Source: CAWUKT01 sp964352215
GTDB taxonomy: Bacteria > Bacteroidota > Bacteroidia > J057 > JADKCL01
NCBI GenBank assembly: GCA_964352215.1
Contig: CAYGRE010000012.1
Span: 19,545 to 83,544, forward strand
Direction: 5' to 3'
Length of the DNA stretch: 64,000 nt
Numbering within the stretch: the first letter of the stretch is position 1; every line of letters starts with the position of its first letter. Shown in pieces: positions 1-8,523 of this stretch. The notes beneath the pieces are model-generated. The model searched no databases, had not been told where the DNA came from, and saw nothing but the letters and a program-made list of their open reading frames with translations. The translations under genes and the position numbers were made by a program.

Positions 1-1296
1 GCCAAGATCCTCTGGGAAGAAGAGTCCAAGACCAAAAGGTATACGGTATCGGAAGAAGATGTTGCCGACGTAGTTGCTATGATGACTGGGATTCCGGTCA
101 CGAAGGTGGCTCAAGGCGAATCTTCCAAGTTGCTGACCATGAAAGGTGATCTCAAAGCAGACATCATTGGTCAGGACGACGCGATCGAAAAGTTGGTGAA
201 AGCCATCAAGCGTTCCCGCCTGGGGCTGAAAGACCCTTCCAAGCCGATTGGTTCATTCCTGTTTCTCGGCCCTACCGGGGTTGGTAAAACGGAATTGGCA
301 AAAGCCCTGTCCCGGTACATGTTCGATTCCGAAGACTCATTGGTCCGGATCGACATGTCGGAGTACATGGAAAAATTCACGGTCTCCCGTCTGGTAGGAG
401 CGCCTCCCGGATATGTAGGTTACGAAGAAGGTGGGCAGTTGACCGAGAAGGTCCGCCGCAAGCCTTATTGCGTCATCCTGCTGGATGAGATTGAAAAAGC
501 GCACCCGGATGTATTCAATATCCTGCTTCAGGTATTGGACGATGGTATCTTGACCGATGGCCTCGGACGTCGCATTGACTTCAAGAACACGGTCATCATC
601 ATGACCTCCAATGTTGGAGCACGCGAAGTCAAGGACATGGGCGCAGGAGTTGGTTTCAAAACCAGTGCTACCCCTAACAATGAGCGTATCCGGTCCCTGA
701 TCGAAGGTGCACTGAAGCGTGTTTTCCGTCCTGAATTCCTTAACCGGGTGGATGATGTCGTCTTTTTCCAGTCCCTGGAAAAGGAGCACATCTTCGAGAT
801 CATCGATCTCCAGCTCCGGAAAGTGTTCATCCGAATCAACCAAATGGGTTATGGTGTATCCCTGACAGACAATGCCAAGGATTATATTGCCGACAAAGGT
901 TTCGACCAGCAGTTTGGCGCCCGTCCCCTGAACCGTGCCATTCAGAAATACCTCGAAGATCCGATTGCGGATCAGATTTTGGGAGGCATCAGTGAAGGCG
1001 ATACCCTGGTTGCGGATTTCGATGCCGAAAATGAGCAAATCACCGTGAAAATCGAGAAGGGAACTTCTCTGGCCATGGTCCAGGAACTGAAGGATGCCAA
1101 GCTCAAAAGGGAAGCTGAGCTTGCAGCTCTGACCGACGGTGCTACCGTGGTTGAGGCCAAAGACCTCAGCGACAGCATGGTTACCAAAGAAGAAGAAGCG
1201 AAAGAAGAATCTTCCAAGGAGACAGCCAAATCTAAAGGGGCAGCAAAAAAGGACGAAAAGAAAGAGGAAGAAGACGAAGCTGGAACTGAAGAATAA
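1..1296 (+). CDS. clpC: ATP-dependent Clp protease ATPase subunit ClpC, 3' portion
   Basis: This is the C-terminal part of a Hsp100/ClpC unfoldase, which feeds substrates to ClpP. The reading frame is open from base 1, so the gene starts before the window. Visible elements are the linker motif VSEEDVADVVAMMTGIPV just before the second AAA+ module, Walker A GPTGVGKTELAKAL, Walker B VILLDEIEKAHPDV, sensor-1 MTSNVG, the arginine-finger region RPEFLNRVDD, and the C-terminal D2-small domain with FGARPLNRAIQ. The protein ends in a long Lys/Glu-rich tail of about 45 residues, common in Bacteroidota ClpC and probably disordered. A strong hairpin follows the stop. Family assignment is secure; ClpB is less likely because of the linker wording and the tail. 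Confidence 0.95.
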   Translation, partial: AKILWEEESKTKRYTVSEEDVADVVAMMTGIPVTKVAQGESSKLLTMKGDLKADIIGQDDAIEKLVKAIKRSRLGLKDPSKPIGSFLFLGPTGVGKTELAKALSRYMFDSEDSLVRIDMSEYMEKFTVSRLVGAPPGYVGYEEGGQLTEKVRRKPYCVILLDEIEKAHPDVFNILLQVLDDGILTDGLGRRIDFKNTVIIMTSNVGAREVKDMGAGVGFKTSATPNNERIRSLIEGALKRVFRPEFLNRVDDVVFFQSLEKEHIFEIIDLQLRKVFIRINQMGYGVSLTDNAKDYIADKGFDQQFGARPLNRAIQKYLEDPIADQILGGISEGDTLVADFDAENEQITVKIEKGTSLAMVQELKDAKLKREAELAALTDGATVVEAKDLSDSMVTKEEEAKEESSKETAKSKGAAKKDEKKEEEDEAGTEE

Positions 1297-1325
1297 GAAA
1301 GAAGATTTATTCGCTCAATATAACG

Positions 1326-1358
1326 AAAGAGGCTGTCTCAAAAGGACAGCCTCTTTTC
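1326..1358 (+). terminator. Rho-independent terminator after clpC
   Basis: A perfect 12-bp stem (1326-1337 with 1345-1356, AAAGAGGCTGTC / GACAGCCTCTTT) closes a 7-nt loop and runs into a T tract. It lies 29 bases after the clpC stop. Confidence 0.9.
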
Positions 1359-1432
1359 GATTATGAGTGCGACAGCGTTCGATTCCAATCAAGCATTTTC
1401 AGTTTACTTAGCAAACGCTGAACCTTTCTGAT

Positions 1433-2020
1433 TTAGCTCAGGATGTCTACCAGGGCGAGAATTAAGCCTATTGTAAGCAGAATGCCCCCAATCGAATAGA
1501 GTAAATAGGAAAGAATCGCCAGGCCATAAACTAAGGTAAATATCCAGACTAGAGATAATACAATGGCCAAGCCAACCATGATTCCACCGACGATGAGGAG
1601 GGTCTTCCAAATGGCACGCTTTTCCTCTCTTTTTTTGTTCCGGCCTGAGAACCATCCTCCTCTGTCCCTTTGCCGGTCTTTCCTGGTAATCCTTTGCCTT
1701 TTGGTTCTGCTCCGGGATTGAACATGGTTTTTGTCGCTGCTCCGGGATTGAACATGGTTTTTGTCGCTGCTGCTTTTTGGAGAGACCATTTCCCGGTTTA
1801 AAACGGTGCCATCTTCAGCATTCGCCCTCCTGCTGCTCGATTCCCTGGGAAGCGTTTTAGGAAGGGTTGTTTCGGGGATTTGCAGTCCTTCCAAATGAGC
1901 TTCCTGGCCATGAGGAGTTTCCATTTTGGTGGCACTTTCAGGGTGTTGGGTAGGGGTCTGTCCAGCATGGGAATAGCCATACCCAAATGCGATGATAAAT
2001 AGAAAAATACAGTACTTCAT
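1433..2020 (-). CDS. Signal-peptide protein with C-terminal transmembrane pair and internal 10-aa duplication
   Basis: Function not recognised. The 195-residue product has an N-terminal signal sequence (MKYCIFLFIIAFGYGYSHA), a polar Ser/Arg/Lys-rich middle and about 60 hydrophobic residues at the C-terminus that can form two membrane segments (about 135-160 and 163-193). The middle contains an exact tandem duplication of ten residues (SSDKNHVQSR twice), encoded by a perfect 30-bp repeat. A basic patch follows (RTKRQRITRKDRQRDR). The architecture resembles small Bacteroidota membrane proteins with a short hydrophobic C-terminal hairpin, often annotated only as hypothetical. It converges on clpC and stands alone. 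Confidence 0.75.
   Translation of the reverse strand: MKYCIFLFIIAFGYGYSHAGQTPTQHPESATKMETPHGQEAHLEGLQIPETTLPKTLPRESSSRRANAEDGTVLNREMVSPKSSSDKNHVQSRSSDKNHVQSRSRTKRQRITRKDRQRDRGGWFSGRNKKREEKRAIWKTLLIVGGIMVGLAIVLSLVWIFTLVYGLAILSYLLYSIGGILLTIGLILALVDILS
1707..1771 (-). repeat. Perfect 30-bp tandem duplication inside a coding region
   Basis: The sequence is identical with period 30 across this interval (units 1711-1740 and 1741-1770). The period is a multiple of three, so the reading frame of the enclosing gene is kept and ten residues are duplicated. Perfect identity indicates a recent event. Confidence 0.95.
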
Positions 2021-2661
2021 AGTTTGAGTGGGTTACAATTTTCGGCAATATAAAGGCATTATTTGGGAATTTGAGTAGTGCTGGGGTTGGGGGTAAGGGG
2101 TTGGTGGTCAATGAATTATTTATTTTTTATAGTAGAGGTTGGCACTATTGGGAAACAGATTGCTTACCCATATTTGTAAATGCTGAGACCATTGTTTGTG
2201 AATTTCCTTCAGCAGTTCGAATCAGGGGCAGATTCGGCGAATGGGTCCAGAGACTTCAGGTGTTCAGACAGGATTGACCCGGAATTTTGGTTGTTCTTTC
2301 CTTTCAGTCCCGGGTGGGAAAATCAGATAGTTTCACGTGTTTGTTCCCTCTTCGAGAGGGATAAAAACGAACGCCGGAGCAGTCATGCCCCGGCGTCGCG
2401 ATCTTTACTTACCCTAGTTAATTACAATTTTATGAATTTCTCAGTCTGGATATAATCGTTGGTTTGGATGCTTATTTGACTCCAATAAGCAGAAACTGAT
2501 ACTGGTAGGAAAGGCAAGTGAGTGGAGAAATTACCCTTTCAACTGTGCTTTGGCTTGCAATGTGCTCGCATACAGTTGTTTGAGTTTTTTGTTAGGTGGG
2601 TTGGGAGTCTTGAGCTTGTTGTCAGTTAGATTGAGAATTTGGCTTTTTTGCGGGCTAATCC
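2021..2661. other. Long intergenic region without a supported gene
   Basis: About 640 bases. Open frames of 68 and 91 codons overlap each other on the plus strand, lack recognisable domains and have the composition of chance frames. Two adjacent hairpins are visible, CCCTCT-tcg-AGAGGG at 2346-2360 and ACGCCGG/CCGGCGT at 2371-2396. Neither is followed by a T run on either strand, so they are not called as terminators. Confidence 0.5.
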
Positions 2662-4131
2662 TCAATTCTTCTGTGCATGGAATTCCTGAAGGGTGATTTT
2701 TACGTTGTCTGAAAGCATCTCAAGGGCTTTGTCAATCGTATCCTTGTGGGTGCGGAATGCGAGACAGGCCATTCTCAAGTAAAAATCCCCATTGATTCTG
2801 GTGGAGCTGAGGAAAACCCGTCCGTCGGCGAGGAGGTCCTTACCCAGCCGGTCATTGAATTCGTTCGGGTCAATTCCGGGAGGTGTGAAGCGGTAGAGGA
2901 CGACTGAGAGGTCCGGGTAGGGACCACGTTCACAATGTTCCAGCTCAGGGAGTTTTTCCCAGAAATAGCGGGCTAACCAGAGTTTTTCTTCTGCGGCAGC
3001 GCGAAAAGGGGCGATGCCGTGCAGTTTCATGGGTAACCACATTCTCAATCCCCGGAAATGCTTGGTGAGTTCCGGGCTCAGGTCGGCCGGGCTGGCTTCC
3101 TCCTGAAAATCGAGGGCATCCAGGAGGTATCCGGCAGAGTAGTGGTGAGAATCTGCCAGCTTTTGTCCATTCTTGACGATGCAAATCCCGATTCCATAAG
3201 GCAGGAACATTCCTTTGTGGGGGTCCATGACGATGGAGTCCGACCGGTCCAGACCGGGCAGCAATTTCCGTCCCTCCTCACAGAGGATGAAAAATCCGCC
3301 GTAGGCGGCATCGAGGTGGTACCAAAGCCCGTGGGCTTCTGCGACATCAGCGACCGCTTCAATGGGGTCGACTGCTCCGGTATCCGTTGTCCCAACGGAC
3401 GCCACCACCAGGAAAGGCTTCAGGCCAGCGGCCTGATCCGCCTCCACCAGCTCCTGCAAAGCCTCGGCCCGCATGTGGAACCGATCGTCGATCGGCACAT
3501 ACCGAATCTGGGCTTCGCCCAGCCCGGCGATGCGGATCGCCTTGGTCACACAATGGTGGACCTGTTCAGTCAGGTAGATCACTGCATGGGGGATGTCGGC
3601 CGAACGGATGCCTTGGGCATCCCGCGCCGTCACAATACATGACAGGTTGGCGATGGAACCGCCGGAAAGGAGGGCGCCGGCTGCGAAAGGCGGGTAGCCG
3701 ACCAGGTCGGCACACCAGCGCACCAGCATGTTTTCCATGCGTACGGCACCCGGATTGGCGTAGTAGATTCCGGCATAGCGGTTGGTCACTGCGGCGATGA
3801 AATCACCGAGGGCGGAGGTGTAGATGCCACCACCGGGGATGTAGCCGAGATGCCCGCCGGAGGCGGGGTTCAGGCCGGGGCGGTTGACGGCATCGTCATA
3901 GAGGTCCAGCAATTCCGGCAATAGTACCGGTGTTTCAGCAAAAGAAGCATCTACGATGGCTTGTCCCTGGTCCTCGGTGACGATATAAGTGGGGCGTTCA
4001 TCGATGTCTTTCAGGAAATGCTCCGCATGGGCATGGACATTCTGAACAAAATCGGTCCGGGTATCGGCGTCGGGTTCAAGCAACCTGGTCAAAGGTTCCA
4101 GCCGCTCCAAATGGGACAATGCTTCTGACAT
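2662..4131 (-). CDS. PLP-dependent group II amino-acid decarboxylase family protein
   Basis: A 489-residue fold-type I PLP enzyme of the aromatic-L-amino-acid/glutamate decarboxylase group (pyridoxal-dependent decarboxylase family). Supporting motifs are SGGSIANLSCIVTARD (phosphate-binding region, about 156-171), VHHCVTKAIRIAG (the His that stacks on PLP, about 191-203), HLDAAYGG (cofactor Asp, about 272-279), and MDPHKGMFLPYG, whose Lys306 is the expected Schiff-base residue. The length fits the family. The substrate cannot be read from sequence; aromatic amino acids are the usual ones for this branch. An SDR gene lies upstream on the same strand across a 19-bp gap, so the two are probably cotranscribed. 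Confidence 0.85.
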   Translation of the reverse strand: MSEALSHLERLEPLTRLLEPDADTRTDFVQNVHAHAEHFLKDIDERPTYIVTEDQGQAIVDASFAETPVLLPELLDLYDDAVNRPGLNPASGGHLGYIPGGGIYTSALGDFIAAVTNRYAGIYYANPGAVRMENMLVRWCADLVGYPPFAAGALLSGGSIANLSCIVTARDAQGIRSADIPHAVIYLTEQVHHCVTKAIRIAGLGEAQIRYVPIDDRFHMRAEALQELVEADQAAGLKPFLVVASVGTTDTGAVDPIEAVADVAEAHGLWYHLDAAYGGFFILCEEGRKLLPGLDRSDSIVMDPHKGMFLPYGIGICIVKNGQKLADSHHYSAGYLLDALDFQEEASPADLSPELTKHFRGLRMWLPMKLHGIAPFRAAAEEKLWLARYFWEKLPELEHCERGPYPDLSVVLYRFTPPGIDPNEFNDRLGKDLLADGRVFLSSTRINGDFYLRMACLAFRTHKDTIDKALEMLSDNVKITLQEFHAQKN

Positions 4132-4150
4132 GTATGCAATTTAGATAGAA

Positions 4151-4858
4151 TCAGAAAGGATTCGTTGCCCAAACTGTCAGCTCAGGAATAAATCCTTTGT
4201 CTTTCATTTCGATTACGGAAACGATGGAATGGGCAATATCGTCTGAATCGAGTTTGTTGTTCACGGTGGGTCTTTCAGTCCGCTCGGTATTGGCAAAAGC
4301 GGTGGTGACTTCGCTGGGATTGATCAGGCAAACCCGGATATTGTCCTTTCGAAGCTCACCTTGCCAGCACTGGGTCATACTCCGCACTGCAAATTTAGAG
4401 GCAGAATAAACCGTGCCACGTGCAAATCCTTTCAAGGCAGCGGTGGAGGCAATATTGATGATGGTTCCGGATTGTTGGGCCTTCATGGGAACAATTACTT
4501 CCTTGGTAAAGAGGGCGAGTCCGAAAACATTGGTATTGAATACCTTTTCAAAGGCTTCGAGGGTCACATCTTCCAGCAAGGGGAATTCTCCAATCCCGGC
4601 ATTGTTGACCAGCACATCTACCCGACCGTCCAATGCATCTATACAAGCTTGCGCATTTTCCGAAAATCCTTCTCCCAGCTGTGAAATGTCAAATACCACC
4701 GGAATCGCACCGATCTCTGCAGCCGCTTTTTCCAATCGCTCCTGGCTGCGGCCGGTGATAACCACTTTGGCTCCCTTGTCAACCAGTGACTTTGCGGTTG
4801 CTTTGCCAATTCCGAGACTTCCGCCGGTTACGATGATATGTGCGCCTTTGATGTCCAT
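4151..4858 (-). CDS. Short-chain dehydrogenase/reductase (SDR)
   Basis: A 235-residue classical SDR, probably cytoplasmic and NAD(P)H-dependent. The glycine-rich cofactor motif TGGSLGIG is at 11-18, NNAG at 85-88, and the catalytic Ser138, Tyr151 and Lys155 (YSASK) are all present. The arginine in TGRSQ after the second beta strand suggests a preference for NADP. It precedes the decarboxylase gene by 19 bp. Its substrate is not evident; 3-oxoacyl-ACP reductase-like or a general carbonyl reductase are both possible. Confidence 0.88.
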   Translation of the reverse strand: MDIKGAHIIVTGGSLGIGKATAKSLVDKGAKVVITGRSQERLEKAAAEIGAIPVVFDISQLGEGFSENAQACIDALDGRVDVLVNNAGIGEFPLLEDVTLEAFEKVFNTNVFGLALFTKEVIVPMKAQQSGTIINIASTAALKGFARGTVYSASKFAVRSMTQCWQGELRKDNIRVCLINPSEVTTAFANTERTERPTVNNKLDSDDIAHSIVSVIEMKDKGFIPELTVWATNPF

Positions 4859-4962
4859 ATTTTTATTGTTGAAGTTCTATTCTACTAATTGGTTTAACCG
4901 GAACCGGGGCGGGTTGTTCCGAAACATGATAATAGAAATTTCAATGAGTGCCTGAATTTTAA

Positions 4963-5037
4963 AGCCACGGCATTAAAAGACAAGCTTTGAGCCACGGCAG
5001 CTAAAGACAAGCTTTGAGCCACGGCAGTAAAACTCAA
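4963..5037. repeat. 27-bp tandem repeat, about 2.7 units
   Basis: Units begin with AGCCACGGCA at 4963, 4990 and 5017. The first two share AAAGACAAGCTTTG in their second half; the third diverges after about 15 bases. The array lies between the SDR start and the end of the cargo-like gene. Confidence 0.85.
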
Positions 5038-5123
5038 AATGGATATCGTCAACAAGTCATACCCGCGTCAGCCAGTCGAAGACCAGTGAGGCAATGGGTA
5101 AAGATTGATGTCTACGCTGTCAA

Positions 5124-6155
5124 TCAGGACGTCTGGAACAACCTGAGGGTATTAGGTGCCCAGGGAATTGCGATTGGAGTAGGGTTAGACTTGGACATGG
5201 AGCCCGAAGTCATGGATGAAGGATGATCGGAGGATTGGATATCAGTACCGGAAGAGAACAGGTGAATTTGCGCAGAATCTGAATAGGTACTGGTCAGGAG
5301 GGTGCGCACCTGATCTTCCTGCAGGCCATTGATCCGGATCACATCCATAGGAGATTTAATGGCCGTAATGTTCGTCCCATCGACTGTAATCTTGGTGCCG
5401 ATTGCAAGGGTTTCATCTCTGTCCTTGGTCAGGTCCAGGGCTTCCTGAATGGAACTGTTGGTAGATCCAAGACCCGGCCTCAAATTGTCTGGAGAGTTGT
5501 TGAGGGCGCTGATCAGGGTATTGGCCTCATTTTCCAACTGCCCCAAATTGGGGGAAGATTTGCTCAGGAGACTCGCAATATTACTAATTGCCCCAGCAGC
5601 GATGCCATGGTATTTTGCCGCAATACCCTTTAAGGTACCGTCCGAGGCATAAACTCCACTGGTGCCCCCATAGGGGAAAATGGAAACCAACAGCCCTTTA
5701 AGCATTTTATCTACCCACGCCGGATCTCCTCCATGGAGCGCCTGGTTGATGGGGTCTTTGACACCGTTGGAGATAATACCGTAAGAAATGGTATGGCAAC
5801 GATGCTGCCCACTGGCGACTGGCATCGCGTTTTTTAGATCACTTCCAAAATCAAAGCGTCCGACTTTTATCAGCAGGGATTTGACGGTGTCAGCTTGTAC
5901 CTGCCTTTGCACAACCTCCTGGTCAGGCGTCCGTTGGATAGTCCCACTTGCAGTCGCATGGTTGGCCATATCCTGATACGCCATCAATTGTTTGACCTGA
6001 GAGCTGTTGTTGGCGGCTTCCTGTTGCTTCATTTGCATGGCATCTCCCGGCAAACTATTGGTGCCCATAGAGGACAATTCAGCCGTCATTCCCCCTTCGG
6101 AAGACTCAAATTCCTGACTCTGAGCGTCTTTCGCGCTTTCTAATGTAGGTTCCAT
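5124..6155 (-). CDS. Injection-system cargo-like protein (eCIS/DUF4157-type leader), putative effector
   Basis: A 343-residue protein with no signal peptide. The first 90 residues are polar and Gln/Ser/Ala-rich and contain NNSSQVKQLMAYQDMANHA followed by an IQR...VVQRQVQ stretch. This wording resembles leaders of Bacteroidota proteins next to extracellular contractile injection systems and of DUF4157 proteins. The centre carries GQHRCHTISYGI, a His/Cys-rich motif that could open a catalytic domain. The C-terminus is Ser/Pro-rich. The ATG at 6155 is preferred because the 59 upstream in-frame codons are out of character with the leader. No eCIS structural genes are in the window, so the assignment is by leader resemblance only. 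Confidence 0.6.
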   Translation of the reverse strand: MEPTLESAKDAQSQEFESSEGGMTAELSSMGTNSLPGDAMQMKQQEAANNSSQVKQLMAYQDMANHATASGTIQRTPDQEVVQRQVQADTVKSLLIKVGRFDFGSDLKNAMPVASGQHRCHTISYGIISNGVKDPINQALHGGDPAWVDKMLKGLLVSIFPYGGTSGVYASDGTLKGIAAKYHGIAAGAISNIASLLSKSSPNLGQLENEANTLISALNNSPDNLRPGLGSTNSSIQEALDLTKDRDETLAIGTKITVDGTNITAIKSPMDVIRINGLQEDQVRTLLTSTYSDSAQIHLFSSGTDIQSSDHPSSMTSGSMSKSNPTPIAIPWAPNTLRLFQTS

Positions 6156-6384
6156 AGATGATTGATAAGGATGACAAATGATAAAGTATAAATTTAAATA
6201 ATAAACGAATTGTTGCCACGGAAGACATGGACTTATCGGTAATAAAAAGACTTTCTGGTAGAAGTTTTGCCGTTTCGGGTCATTGTATTCGCGAAAAACT
6301 CCGGGCTTGTACAAGGTGCTTGGATTTCGCAAATTGCAAATACACGGTTATATCGACACGAATACTTAATCTTTCCTTACCACC

Positions 6385-6753
6385 ATGTACAGTCGCTCAG
6401 TTTATGATGCATTCCGCAAAGCCATGTTATCGGGAACGGATTCCTGGAAAAGTATGGTTGCTCACAATGTGACTCTGATTGGTCCCTTGGGCACTTTTCT
6501 CGGATTGGATCAATTTGTTGAAGTCAATACCCCCTTTTTCGCATCCATTAAAAATCACCATATCACCAAGATGGTTGGCAAGGATGATTGGGTGGTAACG
6601 CAGATAACGGTGGAGGTAAAGATGCCGACTGGCAAAGTGATTACCCTGGAAGTCGCTGAGTGGTATGAGATTTATGAGGATAAGGTTCAGTATTTGCGCA
6701 CTTATTTTGATCCAACGGAATACCTGGCTGAGATGGTGAATGCTGGGGTGTAA
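6385..6753 (+). CDS. SnoaL-like / NTF2-fold protein
   Basis: A 122-residue protein with the helix-then-curved-sheet pattern of the NTF2/SnoaL superfamily: an N-terminal helix (VYDAFRKAM), a central strand with VVTQITVEVKMPTGKVITLEV, and a C-terminal strand ending in YLRTYFDPTEY. The last motif is typical of SnoaL-like domains. Members are small cytoplasmic enzymes or binding proteins, and activity cannot be predicted here. Only 3 bp separate it from the following methyltransferase gene, so the pair is translationally linked. Confidence 0.65.
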   Translation: MYSRSVYDAFRKAMLSGTDSWKSMVAHNVTLIGPLGTFLGLDQFVEVNTPFFASIKNHHITKMVGKDDWVVTQITVEVKMPTGKVITLEVAEWYEIYEDKVQYLRTYFDPTEYLAEMVNAGV

Positions 6754-6756
6754 GGG

Positions 6757-7368
6757 ATGCCTATGACTTCGCTAAAGTCCATCCAGGGAATCGACATCTA
6801 TCTGCTTGACCAATTCCTGAAAGGTCGGTTGATCAAAGGGATGAAAGTCTTTGACGCGGGTTGTGGTTATGGGCGAAATATCAGGTGGTTGATTTCGGAA
6901 GGTCACCATGTCACGGCAATGGATGCCAACCCTGAGCCGATTGCGCATTTGTGTGCTGAATTTCCAGAATCCAGAGACCGGTTCTTCGTTGACCGGATTG
7001 AAAACCTATCGTTGGAACAGCAGTTTGACTTCGTGATCTGCAATGCGGTTCTGCACTTTGCCGGTGGGCATGCGCATTTTGAAACCATGTTTTGCCGTTT
7101 GGTGGAACTCCTGAACCCCGGCGGGATCCTGTTCATTCGCATGACTTCCTCCATTGGGTTGGAAGATATCATTGGGCTGGAAGACAAGGTCGGAAATGGG
7201 AACGAAGGGGTATATGTTTTGCCGGATGGTTCCACCCGTTATCTGTTGACCCGCCCCAAAGTCGATGCTCTTAGCAAACAATATGGGTTGGATTTGGTCG
7301 AGCCGGTTAAGACCGTATTTGTAGATGGGCTTCGGAGCATGACCACTTTGGTGTTTTCACCTAAGTGA
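6757..7368 (+). CDS. Class I SAM-dependent methyltransferase
   Basis: A 203-residue Rossmann-fold methyltransferase. Motif I VFDAGCGYGRNIRWL (31-45) binds S-adenosylmethionine, an acidic residue in VTAMDANPEP follows as motif II, and FDFVICNAVLHF is the motif IV/V region. NPGGILFIRMT is the usual post-motif strand. No substrate-specific domain is visible, so it could act on a small molecule or on a protein or tRNA. It follows the SnoaL-like gene by 3 bp. A 44-bp repeat array begins directly after its stop. Confidence 0.85.
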   Translation: MPMTSLKSIQGIDIYLLDQFLKGRLIKGMKVFDAGCGYGRNIRWLISEGHHVTAMDANPEPIAHLCAEFPESRDRFFVDRIENLSLEQQFDFVICNAVLHFAGGHAHFETMFCRLVELLNPGGILFIRMTSSIGLEDIIGLEDKVGNGNEGVYVLPDGSTRYLLTRPKVDALSKQYGLDLVEPVKTVFVDGLRSMTTLVFSPK

Positions 7369-7369
7369 C

Positions 7370-7613
7370 GGTACTGGGTTTCAATTGAGAAGCCTCCACC
7401 TTTCACAATTGAAGGTCCTGGGTTTCAATCGCGAGGCCTCCACCTTTCACAATTGAAGGTGCTGGGTTTCAATAGCGAGGCCTACCCCTTTCACAATTGA
7501 CGGTCCTGGGTTTCAATCGCGAGGCCTGCACCCTTCTCAATTGACGGTCCTGGGTTTCAATCGCGAGGCCTGCACCCTTCTCAATTGAAAGTTCCCCCCT
7601 TCTCAATTGAAAC
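7370..7613. repeat. 44-bp tandem repeat array, five units plus a partial
   Basis: Units start at 7370, 7414, 7458, 7502 and 7546; a shortened copy follows to about 7613. The consensus runs GGTCCTGGGTTTCAATCGCG, AGGCCTGCACCC, TTCTCAATTGA. Each unit carries TTTCAAT near the middle and CAATTGA at the end, so neighbouring halves can pair into hairpins. Units 4 and 5 are almost identical; units 1-3 differ at several positions. There is no spacer diversity, so this is not a CRISPR array. Confidence 0.95.
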
Positions 7614-7941
7614 CAGTTAGCCTCACGGCTGAAGGTTCAGGTCAATGCGACTGAATGGATATGACTTCCTTTTTGTGGGTGGGTTTGGTCTCAATTGGGA
7701 GCGTTTTTCCTCCCCAGAGAGGGCAATATTCCATTCATTTTTACCCAAATATTTTCCCGATTTTTGGCATATCTGCCTGTTATTCAGGGGTTTATTTTTC
7801 AAAAAGGCCCCCGAAATTTCGCGCAGCATTTATTTTTGAGCCTCCATTTATTTTTTATTTCATTCCTTTGAGACATTGCCAACGAGGTCCAACGCGACCC
7901 TCCGGTAGCAATGCAGTAGAACTGATAAACCATATTAAACC
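7614..7941. other. Non-coding interval after the 44-bp array
   Basis: About 330 bases, T-rich on the plus strand. Overlapping open frames of 60-100 codons on both strands have no recognisable protein features. No terminator or clear TAnnTTTG promoter box was identified. Confidence 0.4.
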
Positions 7942-8520
7942 ATGAGTAACATTACGAGAATTGACAACCCCTTTACCCAAGCTGATTTTGACGATGCGAT
8001 GGCCGCATTGGATTTGCTTGGGCAGACATTGGATGAAAGCAAGGGCTTGAGCCCCCGCGCCAAATCCCGCCTCTTCCGGATGGGGAAGGCCAATCTGGGC
8101 TTTGTGGAAGCAGCAAGCCGGTCACTGAAAGCGATGCCAAATGTAAGGCCGGCCTATATTGATCCGGAGGAATTCGAAAAGGATGTAATGCTGATCAGGA
8201 ATTCCAAGGCGCTGCGCTTGAAATTGCTGGAGATCGCCAGTAGAATGGAAGACACCGAGATTCTGGTGGGAGACCATGCTTTCAGGTCATCCCTGGCTAT
8301 TTACGGGGTTGTCCAATCTGCTTTCCGAACTGGTTTTGCCGGAGCCGAGCCTTACTATCAGGAGATGAAGGAAAGATGGCCGTCGACTGCGAAAGCAGGA
8401 AAGGATGAGGACGAAGGGAACGAAAAGATGGATGTAGAAACGAACACCGACAAAACCGAGATAGCTATGGAAGCTAGTTCTGAAGGACAACCGTTTTCCG
8501 CTTCACCCCAAACACCTTGA
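7942..8520 (+). CDS. Hypothetical helical protein with acidic C-terminal tail
   Basis: Not recognised. The 192-residue product has no signal peptide and is predicted by composition to be mostly alpha-helical over residues 12-140 (FDDAMAALDLLGQTLDESKG, ALRLKLLEIASRMEDTEI). A disordered, Asp/Glu/Lys/Thr-rich tail follows. Three bases separate its stop from the next gene, so the two probably form one transcript. A link to the exported protein downstream is only positional. Confidence 0.7.
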   Translation: MSNITRIDNPFTQADFDDAMAALDLLGQTLDESKGLSPRAKSRLFRMGKANLGFVEAASRSLKAMPNVRPAYIDPEEFEKDVMLIRNSKALRLKLLEIASRMEDTEILVGDHAFRSSLAIYGVVQSAFRTGFAGAEPYYQEMKERWPSTAKAGKDEDEGNEKMDVETNTDKTEIAMEASSEGQPFSASPQTP

Positions 8521-8523
8521 AAC

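Noticed and set aside
2346..2396. Adjacent hairpins as a terminator
   Set aside because: No T run follows on either strand, and the nearest minus-strand stop is 270 bases away.
2071..2455. Two overlapping plus-strand frames in the 2-kb gap
   Set aside because: They are mutually overlapping, have no domain or signal and look like chance frames.
5014..5226. Plus-strand 70-codon frame
   Set aside because: It begins inside the 27-bp repeat and overlaps the end of the cargo-like gene antisense; it has no protein features.
7370..7613. Possible CRISPR array
   Set aside because: The whole 44-bp period is conserved, with no unique spacers and no cas genes.
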